Part shown: positions 25,912-34,762 of the stretch, in pieces
Numbering within the stretch: position 1 is the first letter of the stretch
How the letters are laid out: each line of letters opens with the position of its first letter
The notes under the pieces: model-generated
What the model saw: the letters and a program-made list of their open reading frames with translations, nothing else
Databases searched by the model: none
What the model was told of the DNA's origin: nothing
From: Promethearchaeia archaeon
GTDB lineage: Archaea; Asgardarchaeota; Lokiarchaeia; Sigyniarchaeales; SOKP01
Direction: 5' to 3'
DNA: 64,000 bases
Assembly: GCA_029856145.1 (NCBI GenBank)
Contig: JAHQWK010000012.1
Coordinates: 62,001 to 126,000, forward strand
Position numbers and translations under genes: made by a program

Positions 25912-26982
25912 TTGATTATATGTCAGAATTGTGGAACTACAAATAATGAAGCAATTACCAATACTTGTAGGACATGTGGAGCATTACTACCCGTCTCTTC
26001 GAAATCCTCAAGATCGAGAAGAATAAAAACAGATAAAAAAAAGAAAGAGAAACAAAAACCTACTGAGCAACCACCAATTGAATCTGGTGAATTGGAAGAT
26101 ATTGGAGAAGAAAAATTGGAGCTACAAGAAATTCCAAAAGAAGAAAAATTGATTGGTGAAGAAGTTGAATTACAAGAGATTCCGAAGCCTTCAATTGAAG
26201 AAGTTGAAAGTAAAACTCCTCCAAAAAAGGAAGAAGTATCTGAAGCAACTAAATCAGAAATTTTGCAAGAAATTCCTGCTCAACCTTATAGAGGGACTAT
26301 TTTAAACTCACAAAGGGGCTTTCAACCACCACCTCGCTCCACGAATGCTATATCGGATGCTTTTATGGAGCTTAAAAATTCTGTTATAGACGGTCAAGAG
26401 AAAAAGCAGTCAGTTCCATTAACACCAATACCCTCAGAAACTACTGAAAGTAATGCAGCTGTTTTAAGACAGAAACAATTAGAAAAAGACATGACTAAAG
26501 TGTTAGGCTTCCTTTCAAAAAAAATTTCAGTAAAGAAATTAGAAATTCCTGAATCTGCAACTACAGGGAAAATAAAACAAAAGGAAGAAATACCTCCTTC
26601 TAGCATGAATGAAATTTTAAAACGATTAATTACATTAGATCTGAACATTGAAGCATCAGCAATTATTAAAACGGATGGGACGATATTGGCTTCAGCAATA
26701 TCAAGTAGAATTTCTGATTCTTTATTTGCAACTATAGGAATGAATCTTTCTATGATGGGTTCAGATATAATTGAAGGATTAGATGCGGGTAAATTGAAGA
26801 CTATTTCCGTCCGTGGCTCAGAAGGAGTTTTAGACCTTGCTCCTATAGATAAAGAAGATCTAAGTGTTAAAGATATGATTTTAATAATACTAAGTCATCC
26901 AAAAACTAAAAGTGGAATAATATCATTTGCAGTTAACATAGTAAAAAAACAAATAAAAGAGTATTTAGGTTTACAAAAGTAA
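25912..26982 (+). CDS. zinc-ribbon and roadblock/LC7 domain protein
   Basis: This 356-residue protein begins at TTG after GTGGAG. It starts with a zinc ribbon (C4, C7, C19, C22), then about 180 residues of low-complexity acidic, lysine- and proline-rich linker with LQEIP repeats. A roadblock/LC7 domain occupies about 225-350 (LDLNIEASAIIKTDGTILASAI; MNLSMMGSDIIEG; KTKSGIISFAVNIVKKQ). Roadblock proteins bind Ras-like GTPases, as MglB does with MglA. The gene lies 193 bases downstream of a Rag-like GTPase gene on the same strand. A GTPase regulator or adaptor role is a reasonable inference. Confidence 0.82.
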   Translation: MIICQNCGTTNNEAITNTCRTCGALLPVSSKSSRSRRIKTDKKKKEKQKPTEQPPIESGELEDIGEEKLELQEIPKEEKLIGEEVELQEIPKPSIEEVESKTPPKKEEVSEATKSEILQEIPAQPYRGTILNSQRGFQPPPRSTNAISDAFMELKNSVIDGQEKKQSVPLTPIPSETTESNAAVLRQKQLEKDMTKVLGFLSKKISVKKLEIPESATTGKIKQKEEIPPSSMNEILKRLITLDLNIEASAIIKTDGTILASAISSRISDSLFATIGMNLSMMGSDIIEGLDAGKLKTISVRGSEGVLDLAPIDKEDLSVKDMILIILSHPKTKSGIISFAVNIVKKQIKEYLGLQK

Positions 26983-27016
26983 AGAGCTTATAAGGAAACA
27001 GATAAAACTGGATTCA

Positions 27017-27808
27017 TTATAACCTTTGTTGTATACTCAATTTATTAATTTTAACAATTTTGAAATAGCATAAATTTTTATGCAATTCTTGTAAAAATGA
27101 ATTCAATTCATAAATAGAAACCAGAGGAATTTGATTGCTATTAATTTTGATGCTATTGTCTTCAACGGTAACCATCATTGGTATTAAAAGAAATGGTAAT
27201 CTTTTTTTTAAGTCTACTTTTGTACCTAATGAATCTTGAATAATTCTTGAGAAAACTTCAGGATTTTTTTTCAGCGCGATAGCCCGCCGATATTGTAGAT
27301 CTGCCGCTTTATTGATCGAACTAAATGAGTCTTTCCGTTTCCACTGTTTTGCATCAATAAGTAACACATATTTTAAATTAATTCCAATAATATCAATTTC
27401 ATATTTTTTTTGAGAAGTTTTAAATTTAAAATTGGATTTATCTGAGAACCTAAAATTCCTAGTAGTTTCATAACCATTTTTTGAAAGAATTTTTTGTACA
27501 AAAATCTCAAAACCACTATAATTTAAAATCTCTGAGATTTGTCTTATATCTAGTTCTAAAATTTTGAAAGCTTCTGTAATAAATAAAATCTTATTTATTA
27601 CAATATAGAATTGATAATTGCCTTTTTTAAGAGAAATAAAATTGAAATTTCCTATAAATTCCTTTAGGTCAGAATCATTAAACTGATTTAAAAAGGGAAT
27701 TTTTGAAAATTCTAACCAAATTTCGATAACATCTGTATTAGTTTCTCTTAATATATGAAAGATTTCAACAAAAAATTGCTTTAATAAATTCTCAGTGAAG
27801 ACTTTCAT
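27017..27808 (-). CDS. PD-(D/E)XK nuclease-like protein (Mrr-type restriction endonuclease fold)
   Basis: The 263-residue protein has a nuclease core at about 95-165: YSGFEIFVQKILSKNGYETTR with E101, then YEIDIIGINL with D139, then LLIDAKQWKR giving D152-A-K154. This E...D...DxK spacing is the PD-(D/E)XK active site. The N-terminal 90 residues are a separate, unrecognised domain. No methyltransferase or other restriction partner is adjacent, so it is not obviously restriction-modification; repair nucleases share the fold. It is divergent from the NrdD-like gene. Confidence 0.72.
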   Translation of the reverse strand: MKVFTENLLKQFFVEIFHILRETNTDVIEIWLEFSKIPFLNQFNDSDLKEFIGNFNFISLKKGNYQFYIVINKILFITEAFKILELDIRQISEILNYSGFEIFVQKILSKNGYETTRNFRFSDKSNFKFKTSQKKYEIDIIGINLKYVLLIDAKQWKRKDSFSSINKAADLQYRRAIALKKNPEVFSRIIQDSLGTKVDLKKRLPFLLIPMMVTVEDNSIKINSNQIPLVSIYELNSFLQELHKNLCYFKIVKINKLSIQQRL

Positions 27809-27916
27809 TATTTTTAATAAGGAAATTTAGAAAAATAAAACATGGAGAGTAAGAAAATTTTTAAATTTAATCAGTTAATAATTTTTTTTTTTAAGGTTTA
27901 GAGATATTATTAATCT

Positions 27917-29719
27917 ATGGACTTATTACCAAAAGTATTTAGAACTGAAGGGAATATTGCAGAATTTGATTCATCCAAAATTTTTGAAAGTATTTTAAAA
28001 GAAACAGGAATGAGTGAAAAAGATACTAAATATATAACAGAATTAGTAGTTAGAAGAATAATAAGCTCAGGTATTAAATTTCTTTCTGGACCTCATATAA
28101 GAGAAATTGTTTGTTCAATTCTTTCAGAACAACATTTTGAAAATGAACGTAAATTATATACAAGAATAGGAATGCCATTAATGGATTACGAAGAAATTCT
28201 TGAAAAAGGTCAAAGCGATAAACCACATGAACGTATAAATCCAGAAAAAATACAACATTGGGCTGCAAATCAAATAGCTGAAGAATATGCCCATTTAAGA
28301 ATATTAAAAAATGAGGAATCAAAAGCGCATCTTGCTGGTGATATCCATATTAATGGTTTAAATTATTTTGTTCTAAGACCATTCAGTCAAATATGGGATC
28401 CTCGACTTATTCTAAAACATGGACTTCCCTCAATGAAAAACTTGAAGGGATATTATAAGCATAATCCTGCAAAAAATCTAAATTCTGCCTTGTATCAATT
28501 AACTAAATGGTTGGAAATGATACAAGATGAATTTTATGGGAATCAAAGTTTTAATTTTATCAGTACTTTCTTAGCACCATATTTAGATGATTTATCTGAA
28601 GAAGAAATAATTAAAGAAATTCAGAGTTTTATTTACGAAAACAATCTATTGCCTCTTACAATCGGACGAAAAGCTCCCCAAATATCGATTTTTTCATCAA
28701 TTTCTGTTTTCAAAGAACTATTAGATATTCCAGCAATAGTCCCGGGTGGAAAAATCAAAAATGTGTATGGAAATTATCATAACCAATGTAATCAGTTGTT
28801 TAAAGCTTTATTACTAGTTTTTAAAGAGATATCTCAGAAATATCCCCTTCTTTCATTACCAAAACATTACATATTATTAGATTATAAATTTATGAATTTG
28901 ATTGAAAATATTTACCCTAAATTCTGGGACGAAAATGAGTTGATAAACTCCTCTTATTTTTTGAAATTTCATCCCAATTCCTATAGATTTAAAAATTTAG
29001 AATATTTGGTAAGCGAAAAATATCACAATTATGGTATACTTCAAAATATTAGCTTAAATTTACCCAGATATGCGTTTACCACGAAAGATGAAGATAGATT
29101 TTTGGCATTATTAAGATCAAAGTTAGATTTATGCTCAAATATTTTGTTAAAAAAATATGATATAATAAAGAAAAGAATCCATTCAAACCATTTACCACTT
29201 TGTGGCACTGTTATTAATGGAGAAACGATATTTAAATTAGAAAATCAAGGTTTATCAATTAGTTTAGTAGGGCTAAATGAAGCAATTAGATATTTGACTA
29301 ATTACGATCTCCATGAAAACTTAAAAACAATTGAATTCGGTAAGAAAATCTTAACTGAAATAAATCAATTATGTTCAGAATTATCTGAAGAATATGATAA
29401 AATATTTTTATTAAGTGAAAATCTTTCAGAAAAAGCTATAAATAGATTTACTCAATTAGATTTAAAACAATTTCCAAAGGAAGTAAGATTTGTTTCCAAT
29501 AATAAAAACTATACTAATTCTGTTCATTTCCGTGAAGATGCGGATATAGATTTATTAGATAGAGTGAAAATTCAAGAAGATTTTCATAAACTCATTCATA
29601 AAGGGGCAATTACCTATATCTCCTTAAAAGACTTAAAAAGAAGCGAATTAAAAATTAAAGATTTCTTAACAAAAATTGCTAAGGAATCAAGGATATCAAA
29701 TTTAAAATTTCATGCTTAA
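27917..29719 (+). CDS. NrdD-like protein with ATP-cone, apparently lacking catalytic residues
   Basis: The 600-residue protein begins with an ATP-cone (about 1-95) followed by a body that follows anaerobic ribonucleotide reductase NrdD: GDIHINGLNYFVLRPF near 141-156, NQSFNFISTFLAPYL near 209-223, VYGNYHNQC and ISLNLPRYAF near 378-387. Key elements are missing. The catalytic cysteine expected after RPF is Ser157, the CC-type motif before the NLPR segment is absent, and the chain stops before the zinc-ribbon and glycyl-radical loop. The downstream 150 bases hold no continuing frame. It is probably an inactive or regulatory paralogue; a true NrdD should exist elsewhere. Confidence 0.75.
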   Translation: MDLLPKVFRTEGNIAEFDSSKIFESILKETGMSEKDTKYITELVVRRIISSGIKFLSGPHIREIVCSILSEQHFENERKLYTRIGMPLMDYEEILEKGQSDKPHERINPEKIQHWAANQIAEEYAHLRILKNEESKAHLAGDIHINGLNYFVLRPFSQIWDPRLILKHGLPSMKNLKGYYKHNPAKNLNSALYQLTKWLEMIQDEFYGNQSFNFISTFLAPYLDDLSEEEIIKEIQSFIYENNLLPLTIGRKAPQISIFSSISVFKELLDIPAIVPGGKIKNVYGNYHNQCNQLFKALLLVFKEISQKYPLLSLPKHYILLDYKFMNLIENIYPKFWDENELINSSYFLKFHPNSYRFKNLEYLVSEKYHNYGILQNISLNLPRYAFTTKDEDRFLALLRSKLDLCSNILLKKYDIIKKRIHSNHLPLCGTVINGETIFKLENQGLSISLVGLNEAIRYLTNYDLHENLKTIEFGKKILTEINQLCSELSEEYDKIFLLSENLSEKAINRFTQLDLKQFPKEVRFVSNNKNYTNSVHFREDADIDLLDRVKIQEDFHKLIHKGAITYISLKDLKRSELKIKDFLTKIAKESRISNLKFHA

Positions 29720-29870
29720 ATAAATTAAATAGTTTAGTAAAAAAAGTATTTAATAAGAATAACTTTTTTGATAATAGTAAAGTAATATTAGGATTTTATA
29801 ATATTTTAAAATTAAAAACCTAATGAACTATAATAAAGTAAGAATTTCCTAAAAAATAAATGGGGATCAT

Positions 29871-31334
29871 TTGACAAAAACTAAAGAAAAGCAAAAGAAA
29901 CAGAAGCCGACAAAACAAGAAGTTCCAGATACCAAATTAAATATTATTAACGCAGTGGTTTTGAGCATATTCGATGAAAATGGACCAACACCGAAAATTT
30001 TTTGGCCTGATGATTTAGATGAACAAGCTGGGCTTTTAATTGCTATGAAAACTATTAGTTTATTAATGGGTGATGCAACATATCAAGATGGAATAGGAAC
30101 AGAAGGAGTTAACTATTTTGGAATACTTCCCTTCCCTGATTTAAAATTAAATGGATTAACTTATTTTTTCTTAATACCTGATGATAATGCTCGGGGTAAA
30201 GCTTTAGCGGCAACAATAACAGTTTTAATTGATGAAAAGAATAAAGTATTCTTCTATGAAAATATGAAGTATTTAAGAGTTATAATGGATAAAGCGGCTA
30301 CTCAAATTCAATTCAATAAAGACCGTGATGAACGAGAAATAATTATAGATGAGTTAAGAGAAGAGCTCGTCGAATTCACCAAAGAATTAAAAGATCCCTT
30401 TTCCACGAAACGACAATTGAAAATATTACTAACTGGATTAGATAAAGCAGGAAAAACGAGTTTTATGCTAGGGATAAACAGGAAATATTCTGAAATTATA
30501 AAATCCATGCCAACTAAAGGTGTTGAAAGGACAGAGGAAAACATATTTGACGAGCAAAATTCCCAAATTTCTTTGTGGGACCTTGGAGGTCAAGAAAAAT
30601 ATAGAGAAAGATATCTCGAACAAAGTGAAGTTTATTTATACAATATTGATTTAATGTTTTTTTTCATTGATATTCAAGACGTAGATAGGATCGAGAAGGC
30701 ACTTAGTTTATTTAGAAAGATTTTAAATATATTGATTGAATTTGATGAATTTCCCCCAATTGTTGTTTGTCTTAATAAATTTGATCCAGATCTTAAAGGT
30801 TCTAAAGAAATTTTTAAGAATTTAGAAGTAATAGCAGATGCGATTAAGGAAAATTCTGAGAGATTTTTTATTAAGATTTTCCAAACAACAATTTTTGATC
30901 ATTGGAGTCTTATTTCAGCATATTCTTTTGGTCTATCTCAATTAAGCCCTAATCGTGAATTATTTAGGAATCAATTGAAAAAATTTGCTAAAAAAACTAA
31001 TTCAGATGCAATATTACTACTTAACGAGAATGGTTTAATATTATCAAATTTTTCTAAAACTGATATCTCTGGAAAGTTATTTGAGATAATTGCCCCGTAC
31101 TACAAAAATCTTTATAAAACATTCGAAGAATTTAAATTACTGGAACAGGATTTTATAGTATCTTCCGGAATCGCTGATGAGTCTAAAAAAGTGATTTTCA
31201 AAAAAATTACTGTTGAAAAGTACAATTTATATCTCCTTCTATTCTTAGAAAAGTCTTTAGAAATTGAGAAAATTGAAAAAAATTTACCTGAGTTTTCAAA
31301 AAATCTCATTGAATTAATTCATACATACATTTAA
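29871..31334 (+). CDS. longin-like / Rag-Arf-like GTPase / roadblock-like fusion protein
   Basis: The 487-residue protein starts at TTG with GGGGAT three bases upstream. A lysine-rich leader precedes a longin-like region (about 22-145; FDENGPTPKIFWP, FGILPFPDLKLNGLTYFFL). The G domain has G1 GLDKAGKTS at 189-197, G3 WDLGGQ at 236-241 and G4 NKFD at 302-305. The C-terminal part (about 350-487) resembles the roadblock-like tails of the proteins at 20633-22135 and 24753-25718, including a shared LSPNR segment. It is the paralogue closest to the 500-residue fusion but retains a standard NKxD. Confidence 0.85.
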   Translation: MTKTKEKQKKQKPTKQEVPDTKLNIINAVVLSIFDENGPTPKIFWPDDLDEQAGLLIAMKTISLLMGDATYQDGIGTEGVNYFGILPFPDLKLNGLTYFFLIPDDNARGKALAATITVLIDEKNKVFFYENMKYLRVIMDKAATQIQFNKDRDEREIIIDELREELVEFTKELKDPFSTKRQLKILLTGLDKAGKTSFMLGINRKYSEIIKSMPTKGVERTEENIFDEQNSQISLWDLGGQEKYRERYLEQSEVYLYNIDLMFFFIDIQDVDRIEKALSLFRKILNILIEFDEFPPIVVCLNKFDPDLKGSKEIFKNLEVIADAIKENSERFFIKIFQTTIFDHWSLISAYSFGLSQLSPNRELFRNQLKKFAKKTNSDAILLLNENGLILSNFSKTDISGKLFEIIAPYYKNLYKTFEEFKLLEQDFIVSSGIADESKKVIFKKITVEKYNLYLLLFLEKSLEIEKIEKNLPEFSKNLIELIHTYI

Positions 31335-31350
31335 AAAAAAGAAAAAAATT

Positions 31351-32640
31351 TTATTTATTGTTGTATGGAATTAATTTTTTCCCTCCTCTACGTCGCAATA
31401 AAAACATCAGAGTTATTACAGCGAGCAATCCTACTATTGTAAAGATAATAAAATAAATTTGTAGATCAGATGAAGGTCTAAGATTTGTTTCAAGAACGGT
31501 TACCTCAATCGAATACTGAAAATCATAAGCAGTATGATCACTACATATAGGAGAAGGGTTAATTGGAAATTCAGAAATATAGTTATATCCTGGTGATGCA
31601 CCTGGTAGGAAAAACCATGCGCCAACATTTAAATTAAATCTTAGAAAATCTATTCCATTAAAATATCCTTCTTTCCATGTTGGGTCACATACTATCCATC
31701 CAATATCTGGGATATAATATTCAACCCACGCGTGACCTAAAATTTTATTTGTATAAGAAACGGTTTGAGATGACCCATCATAATTTAGATCAAAAAAATA
31801 TTTATTACCAACTGCGGGGCGATGAGAAGGCTTGTTAGTAATTACAAATCCTGTTACTTTTCTTGCGGGAATGCTCTGAATTCTTAAGAGAGTAATCATT
31901 AAATCTGAAATATCTGAACAATCACCTTTTCGTTGATTATACGCCTCATATGCACCAATTTCCTGACTTTGCTCCTCATAACCAATATTTGATGCAATCC
32001 AATTGAATATCAACCTTGCTTTATCAACAGGGTTAATTAAAGATCCCACAATACTGTTTGAGAGTGCAATTAAATCTGGATTGCTGCAATTATAAAATAT
32101 CTCAGTCACGTTGTATAAAGAATGAATTTCATCACCAGGATTATAAGTCCCAATATCTCCATCATTAATCTCAGTAAAATAGATGTCATTAAGAGTAATA
32201 TTATAATTGTAATTTAACGTTATTTTCTGAGAAGTACTTAATGTCGAATTAAATAAATCATAAGTATTATTGAATTTATCTACAAATCCTTCTTCAATCT
32301 CATCCACATCCCATCTACTGATATTACTCTCAAAACTCTCAAGTTTTTGGTAGGGAGGGCAGTATGGGGTTAGTGTTGAATTAGGCTGTCGGTCATTTAA
32401 TCTAGCTACTTTGAAAATATATTTCTGAGATCCACTTTCAGTATGAGTTAGAGTATAATTCATTTCTACTTGATATGATACATTTTGGGAAATAATATAA
32501 TTAGAAACACCATAATCAGGAGCAGAAAGTTGAGGACATGCAGTAGTTGTATTAGAAGTTGTTAATAAAGATATCCCTATTGAATTTATTGATGGAAAAA
32601 TAATTAAGTACAAAAACACGAAAATTAATTTAGGTTTCAT
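31351..32640 (-). CDS. membrane-anchored extracellular transglutaminase-like protein
   Basis: The 429-residue protein has an N-terminal signal peptide (about 1-26), a long extracytoplasmic region with many N-x-S/T sites, and a transmembrane helix at about 394-415 followed by RRRGGKK. The transglutaminase/papain-like core carries C241 in RKGDCSDISDLM, H303 in LGHAWVEY and D319 in IVCDPTW, the expected catalytic triad. Such proteins act as cysteine peptidases or cross-link surface proteins. The basic segment after the helix places the C terminus in the cytosol. There is no archaeosortase-type sorting motif before the helix. Confidence 0.85.
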   Translation of the reverse strand: MKPKLIFVFLYLIIFPSINSIGISLLTTSNTTTACPQLSAPDYGVSNYIISQNVSYQVEMNYTLTHTESGSQKYIFKVARLNDRQPNSTLTPYCPPYQKLESFESNISRWDVDEIEEGFVDKFNNTYDLFNSTLSTSQKITLNYNYNITLNDIYFTEINDGDIGTYNPGDEIHSLYNVTEIFYNCSNPDLIALSNSIVGSLINPVDKARLIFNWIASNIGYEEQSQEIGAYEAYNQRKGDCSDISDLMITLLRIQSIPARKVTGFVITNKPSHRPAVGNKYFFDLNYDGSSQTVSYTNKILGHAWVEYYIPDIGWIVCDPTWKEGYFNGIDFLRFNLNVGAWFFLPGASPGYNYISEFPINPSPICSDHTAYDFQYSIEVTVLETNLRPSSDLQIYFIIFTIVGLLAVITLMFLLRRRGGKKLIPYNNK

Positions 32641-32787
32641 ATTAAAATCATAGAACTTAGATATATTTTATATTAGAAATAATAATATCTATTTTTAATT
32701 TTAACCATTAAAAAAATGTAAAATAAGAATAAAAGAGTGAATTTTTATATTTTTAATATAAGAAAAAAAACCTAATTTTATTGAGTT

Positions 32788-33423
32788 TTGATTTATAAGA
32801 TATATTTAATTGATGCTGATAATGGTATATCGCTTGTCGAATCCACCTTTAAAGAATTAAAGAAAGTTCAAGATGACATAATAACGGGATTTTTTAATGC
32901 GATTAATTTAACAATTGACGTAATTCAAGAAGCTATGGTAAAAGGGAGAAGAGTAAATGAAATGGATAGGGTTCTTCAATCCGAGGATTCAATTATTTTT
33001 ATTTATTACCACCCATTATCAAGAATTTTATTTTGTTCAATTTCAGATGCAGATGATGATTCTGAAAAAATCGAAGATGTAGTTCATAAAATAGCAAATC
33101 GATTTTGGAAAAAACACCAATCTGATTTAAAGAATTTCAGAACAACAACTGATAAAAGTAGATTCCAAACCTTAATTGTTGATATAGAAAATCTTACTAT
33201 TGGAGGACGTATAGCAGAGGTTTTTCCGAAATTATTGATTGTTAAGGGAGTATTAGAAAAAGTACTTTCTATGGGAATGATTGATAATTTTGATTTACAG
33301 GTAGCTTTACAATGCACTGGGAGAAATTCTCCCCTGAAGATTTCAAGGATTTTAAATAAAAAGCAATCAGAGATAATTCCCATTTTACAAAAACTAGAGC
33401 AACTTGAAATTATAAATATATGA
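32788..33423 (+). CDS. soluble longin-like domain plus winged-helix protein
   Basis: This 211-residue protein, starting at TTG, has an N-terminal region of about 125 residues reading like a longin/profilin fold (IYLIDADNGISLVE; GFFNAINLTIDVIQEAM; SIIFIYYHPLSRILFCSISD). A C-terminal helical region about 140-211 ends in a winged-helix-like unit (ISRILNKKQSEIIPILQKLEQLEIINI). The plan matches the cytosolic tail of the 1196-residue membrane protein encoded at 38000-41590. The combination suggests a DNA-binding or protein-docking adaptor linked to longin-GTPase signalling (inference). It is divergent from the transglutaminase gene. Confidence 0.72.
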   Translation: MIYKIYLIDADNGISLVESTFKELKKVQDDIITGFFNAINLTIDVIQEAMVKGRRVNEMDRVLQSEDSIIFIYYHPLSRILFCSISDADDDSEKIEDVVHKIANRFWKKHQSDLKNFRTTTDKSRFQTLIVDIENLTIGGRIAEVFPKLLIVKGVLEKVLSMGMIDNFDLQVALQCTGRNSPLKISRILNKKQSEIIPILQKLEQLEIINI

Positions 33424-33526
33424 AAACTATCTTATAAAGAAGATATCCTACTTATTTTTAAATAGAAAAAAATAAAAGTTTTAAAGTTTTATCAAAATTG
33501 CAAGTTAAAATTTAGATGATTATATC

Positions 33527-34123
33527 ATGCAGATTAAACAAAAACTCATCGCTGTAGTAAAGAGTCCCTCTAAAAATGCTTATTTAAGGGAGGGTAACGG
33601 GTTTTCTTTAAGTGAAATTAAACAAGCTGGTAAATCGATTCAATTATTAGAGGATTTGAATGTTAAAATTGATTATTTTAGAAAATCTGTTTATCCAGAA
33701 AACATTGAAAAACTAAAATCAATTGAAATTCCAAAGAAGAAAGGAAAAAAGAGAGAATCATTTGTCAAAAAAGAGAAAAAGAAAACACCATTTAAACCTA
33801 AAACAGAAAAACCAAAAGTAAAAAAACCAGTAAAACCTAAAGCTCCTCCTGCAAAAGCACCTCCAAAGCCTAAAAAGAAAGAAAAGGTAAAACCTATTAA
33901 AGTAGAAAAAATACGAAAAGTACCAATTAAACCCACTGCTAGACCTTTAACTGAATTATCTGGATTGGGGGCTACAACTGCAAAAAAGTTTATTGAGCTC
34001 GGTGTTACTAGCGTAGAAGACTTAGTTAAAGAAAAACCTGATGAATTATCTACACTAATTAAAGGCGTCTCCGTAGAAAGACTTATAAAATGGATTGAAG
34101 AAGGAAAAGAGCTACTAAAATAA
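33527..34123 (+). CDS. ribosomal protein eL13-like domain fused to helix-hairpin-helix domain
   Basis: The 198-residue protein has an N-terminal segment (about 18-70) that matches eL13: REGNGFSLSEIKQAGKS, then LNVKIDYFRKSVYPENIEKL. A lysine/proline-rich linker follows (about 68-138, PKxKKPxKPKAPP type). The C terminus (about 140-198) is a helix-hairpin-helix of the Rad51-N or DUF4332 kind (LTELSGLGATTAKKFIELGV; SVEDLVKEKPDELSTLI). eL13 is a large-subunit ribosomal protein shared by eukaryotes and part of the archaea. The tail resembles lysine-rich extensions that penetrate rRNA. No other ribosomal genes are adjacent. Confidence 0.78.
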   Translation: MQIKQKLIAVVKSPSKNAYLREGNGFSLSEIKQAGKSIQLLEDLNVKIDYFRKSVYPENIEKLKSIEIPKKKGKKRESFVKKEKKKTPFKPKTEKPKVKKPVKPKAPPAKAPPKPKKKEKVKPIKVEKIRKVPIKPTARPLTELSGLGATTAKKFIELGVTSVEDLVKEKPDELSTLIKGVSVERLIKWIEEGKELLK

Positions 34124-34264
34124 TTTATTACTTTTTTATATTACATTATTATCTTAATAAAAATTCTGGGGTTTCAATCATCTATTACAGAAATTTTATA
34201 AATTTTAAATTTATTTTAGAAATAATTTTAATTTTTAAATTAAAGAAAGATATACGGGAAAGAT

Positions 34265-34762
34265 ATGGAATATAATTATTTTGTATATAATAAACCAGAA
34301 TGCGGAGTTACAATTAACAAAATGCCAAAGTGGTTTCAAGAAATTGAATATGAAGGTGATGAGAATCAAGGTTTTATTATCTTACATTCTCAAATCGAAT
34401 ATGATGAGATTTGGGGTCCGGAATCTAAAATGGAGATAAATTGGGAGAAAAAAGATCGAATAAATCTTTTTTATTATAAAGAAGTTCAAAATTCAATAGA
34501 TGTTTACAACGCAATTGGTCTTGTTGTCACAGAAAAAAATAGAGACTGGTTATTGAGTCATGAAATTACATTTTGGTTTGGCCATCGAAATAAAATGATT
34601 AGAAAAAGATTTTATCATGAAAGAGGAATACATTGTATTTTTTACTGTGATGTTAGTGAGAGACTTTTTAATATTCATACATCAGTGATCGGGGATAAAT
34701 ATGAAAGTTTTAAACCTTATATATTGAATTCTTATAATTCAGTAGTGTGTCATGGGTCTTAG
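34265..34762 (+). CDS. hypothetical protein, no family recognised
   Basis: The 165-residue soluble protein is rich in aromatic residues and beta-strand pattern (WFQEIEYEGDENQGFIILHSQI; SHEITFWFGHRNKMIRKRFYHER; GIHCIFYCDVSERLF). It has no signal peptide or membrane helix. Scattered cysteines and histidines form no clear metal site. Its stop interlocks with that of the convergent Trm9-like gene by four bases (TTAG). Intact frame, normal codon use and a start with spaced upstream sequence argue for a real gene. Confidence 0.7.
   Translation: MEYNYFVYNKPECGVTINKMPKWFQEIEYEGDENQGFIILHSQIEYDEIWGPESKMEINWEKKDRINLFYYKEVQNSIDVYNAIGLVVTEKNRDWLLSHEITFWFGHRNKMIRKRFYHERGIHCIFYCDVSERLFNIHTSVIGDKYESFKPYILNSYNSVVCHGS

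Noticed and set aside
31351..32640. Transglutaminase protein as an archaeosortase substrate
   Set aside because: Its C-terminal helix is followed by a basic segment, but no PGF-, PEF- or similar sorting motif precedes the helix.
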